From an uncultured Acidimicrobiales bacterium (GTDB taxonomy: Bacteria > Actinomycetota > Acidimicrobiia > Acidimicrobiales > SZUA-35), in NCBI GenBank assembly GCA_937922785.1, contig CALAJQ010000017.1, positions 62,001 through 126,000 of the forward strand: a DNA stretch of 64,000 nt, read 5' to 3'. Below, piece by piece: positions 15,853 to 28,419 of this stretch (position 1 is the stretch's first letter; every line of letters begins with the position of its first letter). Under the pieces are notes generated by a model. That model was not told the origin of the DNA and did not search any database. It worked only from the letters and a program-made list of their open reading frames with translations. A program made the translations under genes and the position numbers.

Positions 15853-17667
15853 ATGACTAGCGCACGGCGCGACGGAGGCTTTCAGCCGGGGCGAATGGGC
15901 CAGCCTTTGGGCAGCGAAGAGAACTCTCGGGCCGTCTTCAAGCGGCTCTTGGGCTACCTGAAGCCGTACCGGGCCATGATTGGGTTGTGCGTGCTTGGAA
16001 TGGTGGCCGCTGCTGGCCTCAACTTGATCGGGCCGTGGCTTCAGGGCGTCGCAATTGATTCCTACATCGCCAACGGTGACAAAGGCGGCCTCCGCAGAAT
16101 CATTGCGATATTGGCATTGGTTTACGTTGGCTCTTGGATCTTCTCAATCTTCTATGCCCGCAAGATTGCGTCGATTGCCCAACAAGTCATGGCAACGTTG
16201 CGGAGCCAGCTGTTTACCCATCTCCAGAAGTTGTCAATGCGGTTCTATGACAAGAACCGAACCGGCGACCTAATGAGCAGGGTTACAAACGACGTAGACG
16301 CCGTGGATCAGTTGCTAAGCCAGAACCTGATGAACGTCGCCAGCTCGATCGTACAGATCGTTTCGCTCGTGACGATCATGACTGTGCTTGATTGGCGTAT
16401 GACTCTCGCTGCACTGCTTCCGGTGCCCCTAATGCTGGGGATAGTCAGCCAGATTGCCAAGTTCTCCCGTCCTGCCTTCGGGGTCTACGCCAGGACTATT
16501 GGAGGTCTCAATTCGGTAGCTCAAGAGCGCCTTGGCGGCCAACGGGCGGTCATATCGATGGACCGGCAGGGAGAAGCCAAGGAAGAGTTCGAGGTTGCAA
16601 ACGAGGAAACCAGAGCGGCAGGCATCAAGGCGCAAACCTTGACGGTTCTGATGATGCCACTGATGTTTGGCATCGGAAACCTATCTGTGGTTTCGGTTGT
16701 TGGAGTCGGGGCGCTGCTTGCGACGTCCGGCGATGGTAACGGTGTGACGATTGGACTGATCGCAGCGTTTGTAACTTATGCCAGTCGAGTCGGACGTCCG
16801 CTTGGTTCGATCGCTAACACAATTACATCGGTGTTTGGTGCGTTGGCCGGCGCAAACCGAGTGTTCGAAGTTCTTGACGAGGAGCCGGACTTAGTTGATG
16901 CCGTCAATGCTGACCACCTCAAGCCTGTGGATGGGTTGGTGAAGTTCACAGACGTAGATTTTGAATACGACGAGAACGTCCCGATCCTCAGCGATATTGA
17001 TTTCGTTGCTCAACCTGGTCAGATGATTGGCCTCGTTGGTCCAACTGGCGCCGGCAAGTCGACGATCATAAATGTGTTGAACAGGTTCTATGACATCTCA
17101 AACGGATCGGTCGAAATCGATGGAAACGACATCAGAGATGTTAAACAAGATTCACTCCGAGATCAGCTCGGAATTGTGCTTCAGCGGACGTACCTGTTCA
17201 CCGAAACAGTTCGTGAAAACATCCGCTTTGGTCGGCTTGACGCCACCGATGCCGAAGTCGAAGAGGCAGCGAAGCTAGCCAACGCTCACCAGTTCATTCG
17301 GGCTCTGCCAAACGGTTACGACACCAGGGTTTCTGAAGGGGGTAACAACCTCTCACTAGGGCAGCGTCAGCTTCTGGCAATAGCCAGGGCGATGTTGTCT
17401 GAGCCTCAGCTGCTAGTGCTTGATGAGGCCACAAGTTCGGTAGACACCAGAACTGAACGAGACATACAGACAGCTCTATTGAACCTAATGTCAGACCGAA
17501 CTTCGTTTGTCATTGCCCATCGGCTTTCTACGGTTCGCGAAGCAGACATGATTCTGGTTATCGAGGATGGCAGGATCTCAGAGTCCGGTACTCACGAAGA
17601 GCTGTTGGTCAGCGGCGGCCTCTACTCTCACCTTTACGAAAGCCAGTTCCGCGGCACCGCAATCTAA
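15853..17667 (+). CDS. ABC exporter half-transporter, catalytic subunit
   Basis: Partner of the preceding gene, 604 residues. A cytoplasmic lead-in (MTSARRDGGFQPGRMGQPLG) precedes the six-helix domain, which starts near LLGYLKPYRAMIGLCVLG. The ATPase domain is canonical: GPTGAGKSTI (about 395), LSLGQRQLL, LLVLDEATSSVD (about 521) with catalytic Glu, and IAHRLSTV with the H-loop His (about 555). The signature LSLGQ has Leu for Gly at the third position, a common variant. ATG 15853 lies 10 bp after the preceding stop. The pair should export one substrate using one hydrolytic and one degenerate site. Confidence 0.92.
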   Translation: MTSARRDGGFQPGRMGQPLGSEENSRAVFKRLLGYLKPYRAMIGLCVLGMVAAAGLNLIGPWLQGVAIDSYIANGDKGGLRRIIAILALVYVGSWIFSIFYARKIASIAQQVMATLRSQLFTHLQKLSMRFYDKNRTGDLMSRVTNDVDAVDQLLSQNLMNVASSIVQIVSLVTIMTVLDWRMTLAALLPVPLMLGIVSQIAKFSRPAFGVYARTIGGLNSVAQERLGGQRAVISMDRQGEAKEEFEVANEETRAAGIKAQTLTVLMMPLMFGIGNLSVVSVVGVGALLATSGDGNGVTIGLIAAFVTYASRVGRPLGSIANTITSVFGALAGANRVFEVLDEEPDLVDAVNADHLKPVDGLVKFTDVDFEYDENVPILSDIDFVAQPGQMIGLVGPTGAGKSTIINVLNRFYDISNGSVEIDGNDIRDVKQDSLRDQLGIVLQRTYLFTETVRENIRFGRLDATDAEVEEAAKLANAHQFIRALPNGYDTRVSEGGNNLSLGQRQLLAIARAMLSEPQLLVLDEATSSVDTRTERDIQTALLNLMSDRTSFVIAHRLSTVREADMILVIEDGRISESGTHEELLVSGGLYSHLYESQFRGTAI

Positions 17668-17718
17668 GGAAGTCGGGCCAGACCAGTTGCGGCCTCACAA
17701 CCTGCCGGGAGCACCTGT

Positions 17719-18792
17719 TTAGGCCGGGGAGACTGAAATTTCGGTGGCTTTGATCGCCACCCAGATCGACTGGCCGGCGCTCAAGCCAAGCTGTTCAACC
17801 GAACCTGGAGTTACGTCTGCAGCCAAAGGCAAAGGCGCATCAAGGTAGACGCGGGCGACGTCGCCCAAGTTCTCCACCGAGGCGATCTTGGCTTGCCAGG
17901 AGTTTCTGGGTGAGCCATCAGGCTGGGAAGGATGAAGCGCCAGCGCGCTAGGACGAACCGTCACGATGACTCGTCCGTCAGTTGTGGTGTCAGAGGTCTT
18001 CAGCACAACGTTTGACTCATCAAGGGTTATGGACCCTCGGAACGTTGAACCAGTTAGGAAGTTTGTGCCTGCGAGCGCCCCAACGTAGGCGGTCGCCGGT
18101 GAGCGCCGGATCTCAGCTGCTGTGCCGCTTTGGGTGATCCGACCGTTTTCCATTATGTGGATTCGGTCGGCCAGAAGGAACGCTTCGGCCGGCTCGTGAG
18201 TGATAATCAGGCGAGGGCCGTCGAAGGCCTCCAGGTTCGTGGACAGGATTCTCCGCAAGGTCGCCTTCGTGCCGACATCCAGCGCCGCTAGAGGCTCATC
18301 CAGCAGAATCAGATCTGGATTGGCGGCCAGGGTTCGGGCCATTGCCACCCTTTGGGCTTGACCACCTGAAAGATCACTTGCCTTGCGGCCAGCAAGGTCG
18401 ATGAGATCAAACTTGTGGGTCCACTCGGCTGCGGCCAAACGGGAGGCACTCTTACTGAGTCCAGCACTTCGGGGACCGAAGGCGATGTTGTCCTCGACGC
18501 TGAGATGGCCGAAGAGGGCATAATCCTGGAACATCAACCCGATCTTGCGGTCGGGAGGTGGTATAGCAATCCCCACACTTGGATCGTTCAGCGTGCGTCC
18601 GTTTAGCCGGATCGATCCGCCCTCGATGTTGATGAGACCAGCGAGGGCGCCTACGGCTGTCGATTTGCCTGCTCCGTTTGGACCCAATAGGCAAGCAGTG
18701 GTTCCGGCGGCGATGTTTAACTCGACGTCGAGCTTAAAGCCGTTGCTGCGCTGCAACTGAATGCTGGCCTGGAGTCCCGAGACCTCACTCAT
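17719..18792 (-). CDS. modC: Molybdate ABC transporter ATP-binding protein
   Basis: ATPase that drives molybdate (or tungstate) import with ModB and ModA. It has 357 residues. The ABC domain has GPNGAGKST, the signature LSGGQAQRVAMAR, LILLDEPLAALD and the switch His in IITHEPAEAF. A C-terminal TOBE/Mop-like domain (RVIVTVRPSALAL...VAIKATEISVSPA) fits oxyanion sensing. The start is ATG 18792, which overlaps the modB stop by 4 bp; an open frame extends further upstream but only through modB. Assignment to molybdate rests on the modA and modB neighbours and the single TOBE domain. Confidence 0.88.
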   Translation of the reverse strand: MSEVSGLQASIQLQRSNGFKLDVELNIAAGTTACLLGPNGAGKSTAVGALAGLINIEGGSIRLNGRTLNDPSVGIAIPPPDRKIGLMFQDYALFGHLSVEDNIAFGPRSAGLSKSASRLAAAEWTHKFDLIDLAGRKASDLSGGQAQRVAMARTLAANPDLILLDEPLAALDVGTKATLRRILSTNLEAFDGPRLIITHEPAEAFLLADRIHIMENGRITQSGTAAEIRRSPATAYVGALAGTNFLTGSTFRGSITLDESNVVLKTSDTTTDGRVIVTVRPSALALHPSQPDGSPRNSWQAKIASVENLGDVARVYLDAPLPLAADVTPGSVEQLGLSAGQSIWVAIKATEISVSPA

Positions 18793-19589
18793 TGTGTTGA
18801 CCACCATCGATTGCGAAGAATCAATAGGACGGCAACGGAGATGACAACAAGGATCAGGCTTATGGCAATGGCAGCGTCGCGGTCCGCCTCTAGCGACACA
18901 AACACTGCCAGCGGAAGCGTTTGGGTTCGTCCGCTGAGGTTGCCGGCGAAGGTAATTGTTGCGCCGAACTCGCCTAACGCTCGGGCCCACGCCAGAACTA
19001 GCCCGGCCAAGATGGACGGTCGAATCATCGGTACCGTCACTCGGTTGAACACGGCCAGCCGTGATGCTCCCAAAGTGGCTGCAGCCGCCTCTTGACGGTG
19101 GTCGGTGTTGTTCAGGGCAGCCTCAATTGTGAGAACAAGAAATGGCATGGCTACGAAGGTATTTGCCAGGATGACTCCCCAAACCGAAAACGGCAGGGCG
19201 AAACCTGTCAGGTCATAGATCGGCTCGCCAACTACACCGCGGCGACCAAGAGCAAACAAAAGAGCAGCGCCGCCAACAACCGGCGGTAGCACCATCGGCA
19301 GCGTGACAAAGGCTCGAAGGAGTGACCGGCCCCAGAATCTCGTGCGGCTAAGAATCCAGGCAAGCGGGAGGCCTAAGCACAGCGAGATGCCGGCGGCAGC
19401 GAAGGACGTGATCAGCGAAAGCCTTAAGGCGTCGCCAACAATGGGTTTGCCCAGAAGCTCGCCAAGTCGGCTCCATGGGGTACGAGCCAGTAACCCCACG
19501 ATCGGGAGCAGGATGACTGCAGCGCCTAACACCGCTAAGGCGATCAGTCCTTTCGGAGCAGGTCCCTTCGGACCGCCTAACTCAGCCAC
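18789..19589 (-). CDS. modB: Molybdate ABC transporter permease
   Basis: Inner-membrane channel subunit of 266 residues with about six helices. The ABC-coupling EAA loop is visible as EAAAATLGASRLAVFNRVTVPM, ending in the proline-rich turn IRPSILAGLVLAWARALGEFGATITFAG, a stretch typical of molybdate/sulfate permeases. The GTG start (19587-19589) directly follows the modA stop, and its end overlaps modC, so modABC is one transcript. Confidence 0.9.
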   Translation of the reverse strand: MAELGGPKGPAPKGLIALAVLGAAVILLPIVGLLARTPWSRLGELLGKPIVGDALRLSLITSFAAAGISLCLGLPLAWILSRTRFWGRSLLRAFVTLPMVLPPVVGGAALLFALGRRGVVGEPIYDLTGFALPFSVWGVILANTFVAMPFLVLTIEAALNNTDHRQEAAAATLGASRLAVFNRVTVPMIRPSILAGLVLAWARALGEFGATITFAGNLSGRTQTLPLAVFVSLEADRDAAIAISLILVVISVAVLLILRNRWWSTQ

Positions 19590-23262
<3,673 letters not shown>

Positions 23263-23322
23263 TTAGAGGCATAACTCTCAGGTGTTTATTTGTGGGCTGA
23301 GAAAATCTCGGTCGGACCGGAG

Positions 23323-24429
23323 CTATTGAGCTTTTTGCTTAGCCCGGCTGGAGTCGGACAGTCTAAGTGTGGCCAGCGGATCGTAGGGGTCCGATGAAAT
23401 CGCTGTGAGTTCAACCATCGTTCCCAGTCCCAGCCGGTCGGCATGTTCGGCAAACAGCTCGGCCACGATGAGGTCTTCATATGACCAACCGGTTGAGTCG
23501 AACAGGGTCTTGGTATCGACTAGGTCCGTGTGTAGTTCTGGCTCAGACAGGATCTCTACCATTGTGGGGCCAAGTTGGTCAGGGGCTAGGCGCTGCGCTT
23601 CGCCTTCAATGAGGCATTGCTCGACAAGGTCAGGGATGACGACTGCCTCGGTTACAAACGACAATGGCATCTCGGTCTTGCCCGGGAAGTCCGAACCCAC
23701 GGCGTTCACGTGAACTGTGGGCTTGGCATCGTCTAGCTGGATTACTGGACCATCACCAGGTTCAACCGATGTGCAGGTGCAGATGACGTCCATCTCGCTG
23801 ACTAGTTCCTGGAATTCAGACAGGGTGACTGCTTCAACTTCGGCCATGCCACTCGGGAGCCGACCTGCCAAAGACAAAGTGTTTTCAGGGTTGGAGTCTG
23901 TTGCGATGAGACGGGCGATTGGCCGAACCCGCGAAATTGCGTGAATTTGAGTGACTGCTTGGGCCCCTGAACCGACGACGCCCAGCGTGATTGGCCGATT
24001 GGGCGATGTTCTATCGGTAACAACGGCGGAGGCAGAACCGGTCCGAAGAGCGGTTAGGACGGTTGCTTCAACGATTGCCTTTAGGCCGCCGGTCGTTGTG
24101 TCATAGAGAGCGGTTGTAGCCAGCACACTTGGAATGTTGCGGTCCTGGGGGTTGTCCGGGTGATACCCAACGGTCTTCACCGAGACGACATCACCGACCT
24201 GGTGAACCGGCATCCACTCGACCAGACCGAGGCCAGGATTCATGTAGCTGAACCCGCTGCGGATCTGACTTTGTACAACATCGGAGTTGAAGGAGGAAAA
24301 ACCGTCACGAAGACGGGCAATCAGCTGATCAACAAATGAGTCAAGTCCGGTGTCTCGAATGACCACGCCCAAGTCGTTAACGTCGAGTACTCGAGTTAAG
24401 GATCTTGAAAGGTCCGAATTCTTGCTCAT
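23323..24429 (-). CDS. Ornithine cyclodeaminase/mu-crystallin family protein
   Basis: NAD(P)-dependent enzyme family of 368 residues that includes ornithine cyclodeaminase, alanine dehydrogenase of the AlaDH type and imine reductases. Landmarks are VSVKTVGYHPDNP, the EATVLTALRTGSASAV stretch that bears the substrate-binding Arg, and the dinucleotide fold GVVGSGAQAVTQIHAI with VEAVTLSEF later. The C-terminus is longer than usual (a tail after DRLGLGTMVEL). It is on the same strand as the flanking genes but about 185 bp from the upstream crotonase, so it may have its own promoter. The reaction cannot be assigned. Confidence 0.85.
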   Translation of the reverse strand: MSKNSDLSRSLTRVLDVNDLGVVIRDTGLDSFVDQLIARLRDGFSSFNSDVVQSQIRSGFSYMNPGLGLVEWMPVHQVGDVVSVKTVGYHPDNPQDRNIPSVLATTALYDTTTGGLKAIVEATVLTALRTGSASAVVTDRTSPNRPITLGVVGSGAQAVTQIHAISRVRPIARLIATDSNPENTLSLAGRLPSGMAEVEAVTLSEFQELVSEMDVICTCTSVEPGDGPVIQLDDAKPTVHVNAVGSDFPGKTEMPLSFVTEAVVIPDLVEQCLIEGEAQRLAPDQLGPTMVEILSEPELHTDLVDTKTLFDSTGWSYEDLIVAELFAEHADRLGLGTMVELTAISSDPYDPLATLRLSDSSRAKQKAQ

Positions 24430-24573
24430 TAGGGTTGCACTCCGCGCTGATAGTCCCAGGACTAGTGGTATCGGGCCCGCTACGCAGGCTCAACAACCGA
24501 TTTACCTAGCGGACCCAGGCATTCGGACCTAGTGGGTCCTAACACACCAATGCCCGCTCGATACTTGGGTCTA

Positions 24574-24591
24574 CGTAGCCAATTGGCTACG
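24574..24591. repeat. 18-bp perfect palindrome upstream of the cyclodeaminase-like gene
   Basis: CGTAGCCAATTGGCTACG is an exact 18-bp palindrome in the 185-bp spacer 24430-24614, 23 bp beyond the stop of the crotonase gene. It may be a regulator site or the stem of a crotonase terminator; no U tract is present. The remainder of the spacer shows no gene. Confidence 0.6.
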
Positions 24592-24614
24592 CGGATGCAT
24601 GCCGGCGCACTGGC

Positions 24615-25418
24615 TCAGATGTCTGTGAAGTCTCCGCCACGACCAGCTCCAGAGGCGAAGCGGCGCGCACCGGCGATTCCCTCAGCTGCTACGACGCCCT
24701 TACTTGTCTCGAATTCGTTGCGCAAAGCGTCATTGACACTCATCCCATGGGATTCAATCGCACTCTGGCGATCAGCTCGCAAGCATTGTTGAGGGAATCT
24801 AGCAATCTCGCGGGCTAGGGATTCAGCCTTGTCTCGGGCTTCACCTTCGGCAACGACATATTCACACAGGCCGATGCGCTCACACTCGGTAGCCAGCACT
24901 TGGCGCCCGGTCAGAATGAGGTCTAGCGCCCGGCCTTGGCCTACAAGTCTGGGTAGACGGACTGTGCCTCCGTCAATTAGCGGGACGCCCCACCGACGGC
25001 AATAGACGCCCATGTAGGCAGATTCTTCCATGACCCTAATGTCGGCCCACATGGCTAGTTCCATACCGCCAGCGACCGCTGGCCCAGCAATGGCTGCTAT
25101 GACCGGCTTAGATAGTTCTAGCCTACTTGGGCCCATAGGCGCCCGGGAATGAGAATCGTGAGTCTTGGCATCGAAGCTAAGCCGGTCGATGCTGCTGTCA
25201 CCGTCGTTAAGTGAAGCGGCTTGCTTCAGGTCGAAGCCGGCACAGAACGCGCCACCCTCGCCCCAAAGCACAGCCACCGACGCAGAGTCGTCTCGCTCGA
25301 ACTCAACAAAGGCCTCGAAGAGTTCTCGAGCGCTTGTTGGATCCATTGCATTGCGCACCTCGGGCCGCGAATGGATAACAGTCCAAACCGGCCCGGAACG
25401 CTCAACTCTTACAGTCAC
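24615..25418 (-). CDS. Crotonase-family enoyl-CoA hydratase-like protein
   Basis: Crotonase-fold protein of 267 residues acting on an acyl-CoA thioester. Oxyanion-hole segments are GGAFCAGFDLKQ and AIAGPAVAGGMELAMWADIRV. The first catalytic Glu of enoyl-CoA hydratases (GGMEL) is present; the second position falls in WGVPLIDGGTVRLPRL and is Asp rather than Glu, so hydratase activity is likely but not certain. The GTG start sits in a 16-bp tandem repeat. It lies downstream of an aldehyde dehydrogenase gene on the same strand with a 56-bp gap, a probable operon. Confidence 0.85.
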   Translation of the reverse strand: MTVRVERSGPVWTVIHSRPEVRNAMDPTSARELFEAFVEFERDDSASVAVLWGEGGAFCAGFDLKQAASLNDGDSSIDRLSFDAKTHDSHSRAPMGPSRLELSKPVIAAIAGPAVAGGMELAMWADIRVMEESAYMGVYCRRWGVPLIDGGTVRLPRLVGQGRALDLILTGRQVLATECERIGLCEYVVAEGEARDKAESLAREIARFPQQCLRADRQSAIESHGMSVNDALRNEFETSKGVVAAEGIAGARRFASGAGRGGDFTDI

Positions 25419-25446
25419 AATCTCTTACAGGCACAATCTCTTACAG
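25415..25446 (-). repeat. 16-bp tandem repeat at the crotonase start
   Basis: Two exact-period copies of xCACAATCTCTTACAG (25415-25430, 25431-25446), with a partial third at 25405-25414. On the coding strand each copy reads CTGTAAGAGATTGTG, so the Shine-Dalgarno-like AAGAG and GTG start have been duplicated; 16 bp is not a multiple of 3, so only the last GTG is in frame. Confidence 0.75.
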
Positions 25447-25474
25447 CCACAAAGGAGTCAGGGTCAGGGCTGAC

Positions 25475-26908
25475 TTATTCCCAACCGGAAACTGACTTGA
25501 CCTCTAGGAAGTCTTCGATTCCCCAAACGCCACCTTCACGACCGTTGCCCGACTGTCCGTAGCCGCCAAACGGGGCTCCGGCTCCTCGGCTTTGGCCGTT
25601 CATCTCAACCATGCCTGAACGCAGTTGACGGGCGACTCGACGAGCCTTCTCGGTGTCTTGGGTCTGGACGTAGTTGGTGAGGCCATACAAAGTGTCGTTC
25701 GCAATCTGGATGGCTTCCTCCTCGGTGTCGAACGGAATCATCGACAGCACTGGGCCGAAGATCTCTTCGTTAGCGATTGTCATGTCAGGGGAGACGTCAG
25801 CAAAGACAGTTGGCTTTACGAAATAGCCAGCGTCGTGTCCGTCAGCTCGGCCTGGGCCACCAGCGAGCAAGCGGGCGCCCTCGGAGACTCCCGTTTCGAT
25901 GAGCCCTTGAATCTTGTCATATTGAAGCTGGCTAACTACGGGTCCAATGTGGCGGCCTTCTAGCGATGCGTTGTCAACAGCGGTCTGCTCGGCAACCGTC
26001 TGGGCGGTGGCCACAGCGTCGTCGTAAATTGAGCGCTCAACTAGCATTCGAGTTGGAGCGTTACATGACTGGCCTGAGTTCATGAAACAACCACGAACTC
26101 CGCGAACAACGGCCTTTTCATCAGCGTCAGCGAACACAATGTTTGCGCCCTTGCCGCCAAGCTCAAGCGCAACTCGCTTAACAGTGTCGGCAGCGTTCTT
26201 GGTGATAGCAACGCCAGCTCTTGTTGAGCCGGTGAATGAAACCATGTTCACGTCGGGGTGACCAGACAATTGGGTACCAACCCCGACGCCGTCACCCTGG
26301 ACCATGTTGAATACGCCAGCAGGGAACCCTGCTTCGTGAACCATCTCGGCGAAAAGCGCCGACGACAACGGGGCTACTTCCGATGGCTTGAGCACCATCG
26401 TGCAGCCAACACCCAATGCTGGTATCACCTTCAGGGTGACCTGGTTCATCGGCCAGTTCCAAGGTGTGATCAGTGCACATACGCCAACTGGTTCGAGCAG
26501 AATCTGGGCGCCCGGGGCGTGATCGCCCAGTGGTCGATCAAACTCGAAGTCTTTCAGTTCTTTGATGAAGGTCTTGATGTGGCCAGCGCCTGCGCCAACC
26601 TGTGCGGCCTGTGACAGTGCAGCGGGGGCGCCCATCTCCATTGTGATGGCCTCGGCCATTTCGGCGCCGCGGGCCACATAGATCTCAAGAAGTTTCTCGA
26701 GCAGTTCGATCCGCTCGGCGTGAGGGGTCATCATCCAGGGGACAAATGCTTCCTTGGCCGCTGCAACGGCTGCGTTTGTATCGGCTTCTGAGCCTAGGGA
26801 AATGACTGCGCATTTCTCTTCTGTAGATGGGTTGATGACATCGAAGTCATTCGGTTGGGACGGGGCTACCCATTCGCCATTGATGTAGAAATTGCGCCTA
26901 TCAAGCAT
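25475..26908 (-). CDS. NAD(P)-dependent aldehyde dehydrogenase
   Basis: Oxidises an aldehyde to the acid; 477 residues, standard ALDH length. Visible are the Asn of ITPWNWPMNQ, the cofactor loop FTGSTRAGVAI, the general base in LELGGKGANIVF, the nucleophilic Cys in NSGQSCNAPTR and the late EEIFGPVLSMIPF. The C-terminal GYGQSGNGREGGVWGIEDFLEVK is typical of the betaine/phenylacetaldehyde-type subgroup. Starts at ATG 26908. Together with the downstream crotonase it suggests catabolism of an aldehyde to an acyl chain; the substrate is unknown. Confidence 0.92.
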   Translation of the reverse strand: MLDRRNFYINGEWVAPSQPNDFDVINPSTEEKCAVISLGSEADTNAAVAAAKEAFVPWMMTPHAERIELLEKLLEIYVARGAEMAEAITMEMGAPAALSQAAQVGAGAGHIKTFIKELKDFEFDRPLGDHAPGAQILLEPVGVCALITPWNWPMNQVTLKVIPALGVGCTMVLKPSEVAPLSSALFAEMVHEAGFPAGVFNMVQGDGVGVGTQLSGHPDVNMVSFTGSTRAGVAITKNAADTVKRVALELGGKGANIVFADADEKAVVRGVRGCFMNSGQSCNAPTRMLVERSIYDDAVATAQTVAEQTAVDNASLEGRHIGPVVSQLQYDKIQGLIETGVSEGARLLAGGPGRADGHDAGYFVKPTVFADVSPDMTIANEEIFGPVLSMIPFDTEEEAIQIANDTLYGLTNYVQTQDTEKARRVARQLRSGMVEMNGQSRGAGAPFGGYGQSGNGREGGVWGIEDFLEVKSVSGWE

Positions 26909-26979
26909 TGATTGTCTCTCTTGTCAGTTTGCGTTGGTCCCAGACTAGAGACTTGAAACGGGAGAGGCTAGCCCGAGCG

Positions 26980-28419
26980 TCAGGAAGTCAAAGCCTGATT
27001 AAAGGCGCTGCGGATTTCTGCGCCTTGGGCGTCGTCACGAGGCTCGACAATACGACCCGAACCTAGATTCCAAGCTTGGGCGACTTCGCTGAAACTTCTT
27101 GAATCGAGGATGGCTGCTGCCTGAAGTGCTGCTCCTGTGGCCACGGCCTCGTCGGCGTCAGGAATTGTCACCGGAGCTCCATATAGATCGGCACATCGTT
27201 GTTGGTACGCGGCCGATCTAGCTCCGCCGCCTATCAGGTTAAGGGCACCTGTTGCGTCTACTCCTGAATTCGTGAGAGCGTCCAGGCCAAAGAACAAACC
27301 GCAAAGAACCCCGTCATGGGCCGCGCGGGCGATGCTCTCTCGGCTGGTGTCGGTGGTCAGTCCGGTTAATGTGCCCGTCGCACTGGGCAAGTTGGGCGTA
27401 CGTTCCCCGTCGAAGTGAGGAATCAGGGTGAGGCCATCGGGGCTGGCCCCGGCCGCAATCGCAAGCTGGCTTAAGCCTTGTGGGTCGGTTCCAAGCCAAG
27501 TCGCCACCGAGTCAGTAACTCGTGTTGCGTTTAAAGTACAGACAAGCGGTAGAAACAGGCCGCTTGCGTCCGCGAATCCGGCCACTAGTCCGGTTGCGTC
27601 AGCAGTTGGAGTTGCCGACACCGAATACACCGTGCCCGATGTTCCCAGAGACATTGCCACATCGCCGGCTTGAAGTCCGAGGCCAAGCGCCGCCCCCATG
27701 TTGTCCCCGGTTCCAGGACCTACAACGACTGTTGGGTCTAGGCCTAACTCTTGGGCTACTGAACCGAGAATTGGGCCCACTGCCTCGTCAAAGGAAACCA
27801 CCTCGGGCAAACAGGTCAATAGATCTCGTTCATCGCCAACTGCGGCAGCAAGCAGCTCGGGAACGTAGATCCCCGATGTTGGACTAAACCAGCCGGAACC
27901 TGAGGCATCGCCCCGATCGGTCACGTGGCGGCCGGTGAGACGCCACGTCAGGTAGTCATGCGGGAGCATCACGTGAGTGGTTCGTTCAAGCACGTCTGGC
28001 TCGTTCTCTTTGACCCAGGCAAGCTTTGTCACTGTGAACGAGGCAACGGGAACCGAACCCGTGTTGGCGGCCCAGCTTTGCGCTCCAAGGCGCTCTACCA
28101 ACGCGTTGGCTTGTGGCGCCGAGGTTGTGTCGTTCCAGAGCTTTGCGGGCCGAAGAACGTCGCCATTTTCATCCAACAAGACGAGACCGTGCTGCTGCCC
28201 AGCCACCGACATCGCAACTATGTCTTTTCGATGGTCGCCAAGCTGGCCAACAGCCGAAGCGAGTGCAGTCCACCACGCGTGGGGATCTTGTTCTGAAGAT
28301 GGGGAGCCGGTTGGCGGGTGGGCGGCTTTGCCCGTGGCTATGACTTCACCCGTTTCGATGTTTCGAGCCTCGACCTTTGTGGATTGGGTTGAGGAGTCAA
28401 CTCCTAGCACTAACCGCAT
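26980..28419 (-). CDS. xylB: Xylulokinase (FGGY carbohydrate kinase)
   Basis: Phosphorylates D-xylulose for entry to the pentose phosphate pathway. It has 479 residues. The N-terminal phosphate motif is LGVDSSTQSTKVE, followed by AMSVAGQQHGLVLLDE (substrate loop with Gln-His), KLWNDTTS and LPHDYLTWRLTG; the C-terminal FGGY domain has GGGARSAAYQQRCADLYG. The catalytic Asp is in DRGDASGSGWF. No xylose isomerase is adjacent. The ATG directly abuts the stop of the upstream unknown gene, so the two are co-transcribed. Related FGGY kinases of ribulose or glycerol are less likely given the AGQQHGLV motif. Confidence 0.9.
   Translation of the reverse strand: MRLVLGVDSSTQSTKVEARNIETGEVIATGKAAHPPTGSPSSEQDPHAWWTALASAVGQLGDHRKDIVAMSVAGQQHGLVLLDENGDVLRPAKLWNDTTSAPQANALVERLGAQSWAANTGSVPVASFTVTKLAWVKENEPDVLERTTHVMLPHDYLTWRLTGRHVTDRGDASGSGWFSPTSGIYVPELLAAAVGDERDLLTCLPEVVSFDEAVGPILGSVAQELGLDPTVVVGPGTGDNMGAALGLGLQAGDVAMSLGTSGTVYSVSATPTADATGLVAGFADASGLFLPLVCTLNATRVTDSVATWLGTDPQGLSQLAIAAGASPDGLTLIPHFDGERTPNLPSATGTLTGLTTDTSRESIARAAHDGVLCGLFFGLDALTNSGVDATGALNLIGGGARSAAYQQRCADLYGAPVTIPDADEAVATGAALQAAAILDSRSFSEVAQAWNLGSGRIVEPRDDAQGAEIRSAFNQALTS

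Noticed and set aside
18793-18990. N-terminal extension of modC by 66 codons
   Set aside because: It lies inside modB in another frame, is Cys/Arg-rich and not ABC-like; ATG 18792 with the 4-bp overlap is the natural start.
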